Shown one piece after another: positions 50,186 through 51,318 of a stretch of DNA of 51,318 nt. The notes below the pieces were generated by a model. The model had not been told where the DNA came from. It was given only the letters and a program-made list of their open reading frames with translations, and made no database searches. The DNA comes from Paludibacteraceae bacterium (GTDB lineage: Bacteria > Bacteroidota > Bacteroidia > Bacteroidales > Paludibacteraceae), in NCBI GenBank assembly GCA_017632345.1, contig JAGBRL010000037.1, forward strand, positions 1 through 51,318, in the 5' to 3' direction. Both the position numbers and the translations under genes were made by a program. Position 1 is the stretch's first letter. The number at the start of each line of letters is the position of its first letter.

Positions 50186-51081
50186 AAATAAATAATATAA
50201 AGGAACATCCAATTTTTCGTAGATATTGTGTGGTCATAGCTATTGTGACACTTATTGTCCTTGTAAATTACCAAATAGAAAATGTATATTATTCATACAT
50301 TATTGAAGGGGGTGAAGTATGTATTGGAGTAAGTGGCTTTTTGCTGCTGATTATATACGGTTATATTTCAAGCGAAATAGCATTAGTGTTTTTCAATTTT
50401 AAATATGGAGTTTTGCTGTATTTGATATTAACGTTTGTTCAACCATGGTTGGTGGTTCTTGTAATATATCCAAAATATTTTAATGAGTATTCCAATAATG
50501 TAAAACAAGAAATGTTAAAAGAGTCTCATGTCAGGATTGGATATGTTTACAGAGCGGGTCCCAAACGATTTGTTAGTTATGGAAGGTATTGTCAATACGT
50601 TGATGTAGGAATCGATAAAAGTTATCGATCAGAACATGTGGCTTTTGATGAAAATGTAAGAAAAGGAGATACATTATTACTTCGTGTATCTGATGAGTAT
50701 CATCGTGTTTGTGATGTTTTAAAATGGCATCCAACCCATGAAGAAATAGAAAGATATAAAACACCTCGTAAGTTTAAGTCGTTTGACTCTCGGAAACGAA
50801 AAATAATAGAGGAGGAAGTCCCTGATAAAGTGGAAGGGAAAGAGGTTATTCCTTCGATATCAGTAGAATTGGATGGCGTTGAGCAGGAGTTGCAGTTAGA
50901 AGAGCATGAACATGATGAGGGAGTAGAGCCAGCGGATATTGTGGAAATTAGGAATGAGGTGGAAGATGAGTCTATTGAGTTGGAAGAATTTGAATACGAG
51001 TTTCGATCAGAAAAAAAGAAACAAGTTGAAGAAAACCGTGTTATTGACGTTAGATTAAATGTTATTGAGAAGCATGAGTAG
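50182..51081 (+). CDS. Hypothetical membrane protein with acidic C-terminal tail
   Basis: A 299-residue protein, not recognised. Three hydrophobic segments at about residues 14-31, 47-67 and 73-97 form an N-terminal membrane part. A soluble middle (about 100-200) has a strand-rich stretch KRFVSYGRYCQYVDVGIDKSY and GDTLLLRVSDEYHRVCDVLKW, reminiscent of small beta domains. The last 80 or so residues are mostly Glu, Val, Asp and Lys. It overlaps the preceding small frame by four bases. Like it, it is AT-rich and stands between an IS remnant and an AAA-ATPase-like gene, so it may be acquired DNA. A GGCACGT/ACGTGCC hairpin lies at its stop codon (51081-51102). Confidence 0.7.
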   Translation: MKINNIKEHPIFRRYCVVIAIVTLIVLVNYQIENVYYSYIIEGGEVCIGVSGFLLLIIYGYISSEIALVFFNFKYGVLLYLILTFVQPWLVVLVIYPKYFNEYSNNVKQEMLKESHVRIGYVYRAGPKRFVSYGRYCQYVDVGIDKSYRSEHVAFDENVRKGDTLLLRVSDEYHRVCDVLKWHPTHEEIERYKTPRKFKSFDSRKRKIIEEEVPDKVEGKEVIPSISVELDGVEQELQLEEHEHDEGVEPADIVEIRNEVEDESIELEEFEYEFRSEKKKQVEENRVIDVRLNVIEKHE

Positions 51082-51159
51082 GCACGTCCCTGCAAACGTG
51101 CCGTCCTCTGTAGGCTGTTGCAAGTGTCTTTCATGATTAGAATTTCAGATTCCAACAAC

Positions 51160-51190
51160 TTGCCAAACACGCTGAATTTGTATATCTTTG
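51160..51190 (+). promoter_or_regulatory. Promoter of the AAA-ATPase-like gene
   Basis: TTG at 51160-51162, 20 bases, TATCTTTG at 51183-51190, 23 bases before the ATG. Confidence 0.6.
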
Positions 51191-51212
51191 TAAAAACTTA
51201 AAAGCAGAAATT

Positions 51213-51318
51213 ATGGGCTTATATCTGAATCCGAACGCGGATGCGTTCATGCAGAACAAAAATAAAAAGATATATGTGGACAAATCACAGATAATCTATG
51301 AACTCAATGACTTGATAG
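51213..51318 (+). CDS. AAA-ATPase-like / PD-(D/E)XK protein, N-terminal part
   Basis: Only the first 35 codons are inside the window. MGLYLNPNADAFMQNKNKKI followed by YVDKSQIIYELNDLI closely follows the start of the AAA-ATPase-like (DUF1703-associated) family of Bacteroidota, which begins MGxYLNPGNxxF and YVDKTxLI. Full members are about 500 residues, with an N-terminal ATPase-like domain and a C-terminal PD-(D/E)XK nuclease-like domain; their role is unclear. The start is supported by a promoter 23 bases upstream. Confidence 0.8.
   Translation, partial: MGLYLNPNADAFMQNKNKKIYVDKSQIIYELNDLI

Noticed and set aside
51081..51102. GGCACGT/ACGTGCC hairpin as a terminator
   Set aside because: A perfect 7-bp stem but no T-tract follows; left as a hairpin only.
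1..51318. tRNA, rRNA, tmRNA or riboswitch genes
   Set aside because: I looked for cloverleaf arms with GGTTCGA-type T loops and for familiar riboswitch cores upstream of genes and saw none; a covariance search would be decisive.

Overview
The window is a chromosomal segment of a Bacteroidota bacterium, most likely of the order Bacteroidales. The evidence is the Bacteroidota-type promoters (a TTTG or TTG element about 19-21 bases before TAnnTTTG) in front of many genes, the lack of clear Shine-Dalgarno sequences, and family content typical of that phylum: DUF4254, a Wzi-like barrel, a stand-alone AICAR transformylase, PepSY-like lipoproteins, reverse rubrerythrin beside PerR, SusC-type plug sequence and a probable T9SS sorting tail. 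Genus cannot be decided from the sequence alone. No rRNA, tRNA or CRISPR array was seen.

Layout. 1-3000: the tail of an Rpn-type protein, a secreted class C serine hydrolase, and two tandem paralogous small XRE regulators. 3000-10000: a CotH-like exported protein (minus), slyD, aroC and a 1010-residue TPR protein ending in a strong terminator. 10000-14300: an RND efflux pump and its adaptor on the minus strand; an outer-membrane TolC-type partner lies separately at 33.7 kb behind rnhB. 14300-25500: cell-envelope genes of uncertain role: a DUF4197 protein, two DUF4139 (MuiA-like) proteins, one carrying a TonB-receptor plug, a Cys4/proline-rich protein, DUF4254, a Wzi-like barrel and a repeat lipoprotein. 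25500-36900: purine synthesis (purH-like), a Sel1 lipoprotein, perR-rubrerythrin, an M28 peptidase with a PepSY lipoprotein, a TolB-like propeller, rnhB-tolC, a ZIP transporter and a TM2-DUF2752 pair. 36900-49350: mostly housekeeping genes: dGTPase, coaD, a giant charged-helix protein, then cdsA, psd, pssA, sppA and tcdA, a PAP2-like membrane protein and rpoN. 49400-51318: a decayed IS4-type element, an AT-rich pair of unknown genes and the start of an AAA-ATPase-like gene.

How the genes fit together. cdsA, psd and pssA supply the CDP-diacylglycerol to phosphatidylserine to phosphatidylethanolamine route. perR and rbr form a peroxide-response unit. The RND permease and adaptor form a pump.

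The most notable features are: (1) a family of palindromic intergenic repeats, about ten copies in 48 kb, with a perfect 18-bp terminal inverted repeat in the longest copy; (2) a DUF4139 protein interrupted by two carboxypeptidase-regulatory-like domains and a TonB plug without a barrel, next to a paralogue that lacks the plug; (3) a secreted 965-residue protein with more than 500 residues of charged helix and a TTG start; (4) an IS4-type remnant and a non-coding element sharing the same inverted-repeat ends. I did not find convincing evidence of a complete new defence or mobile system.
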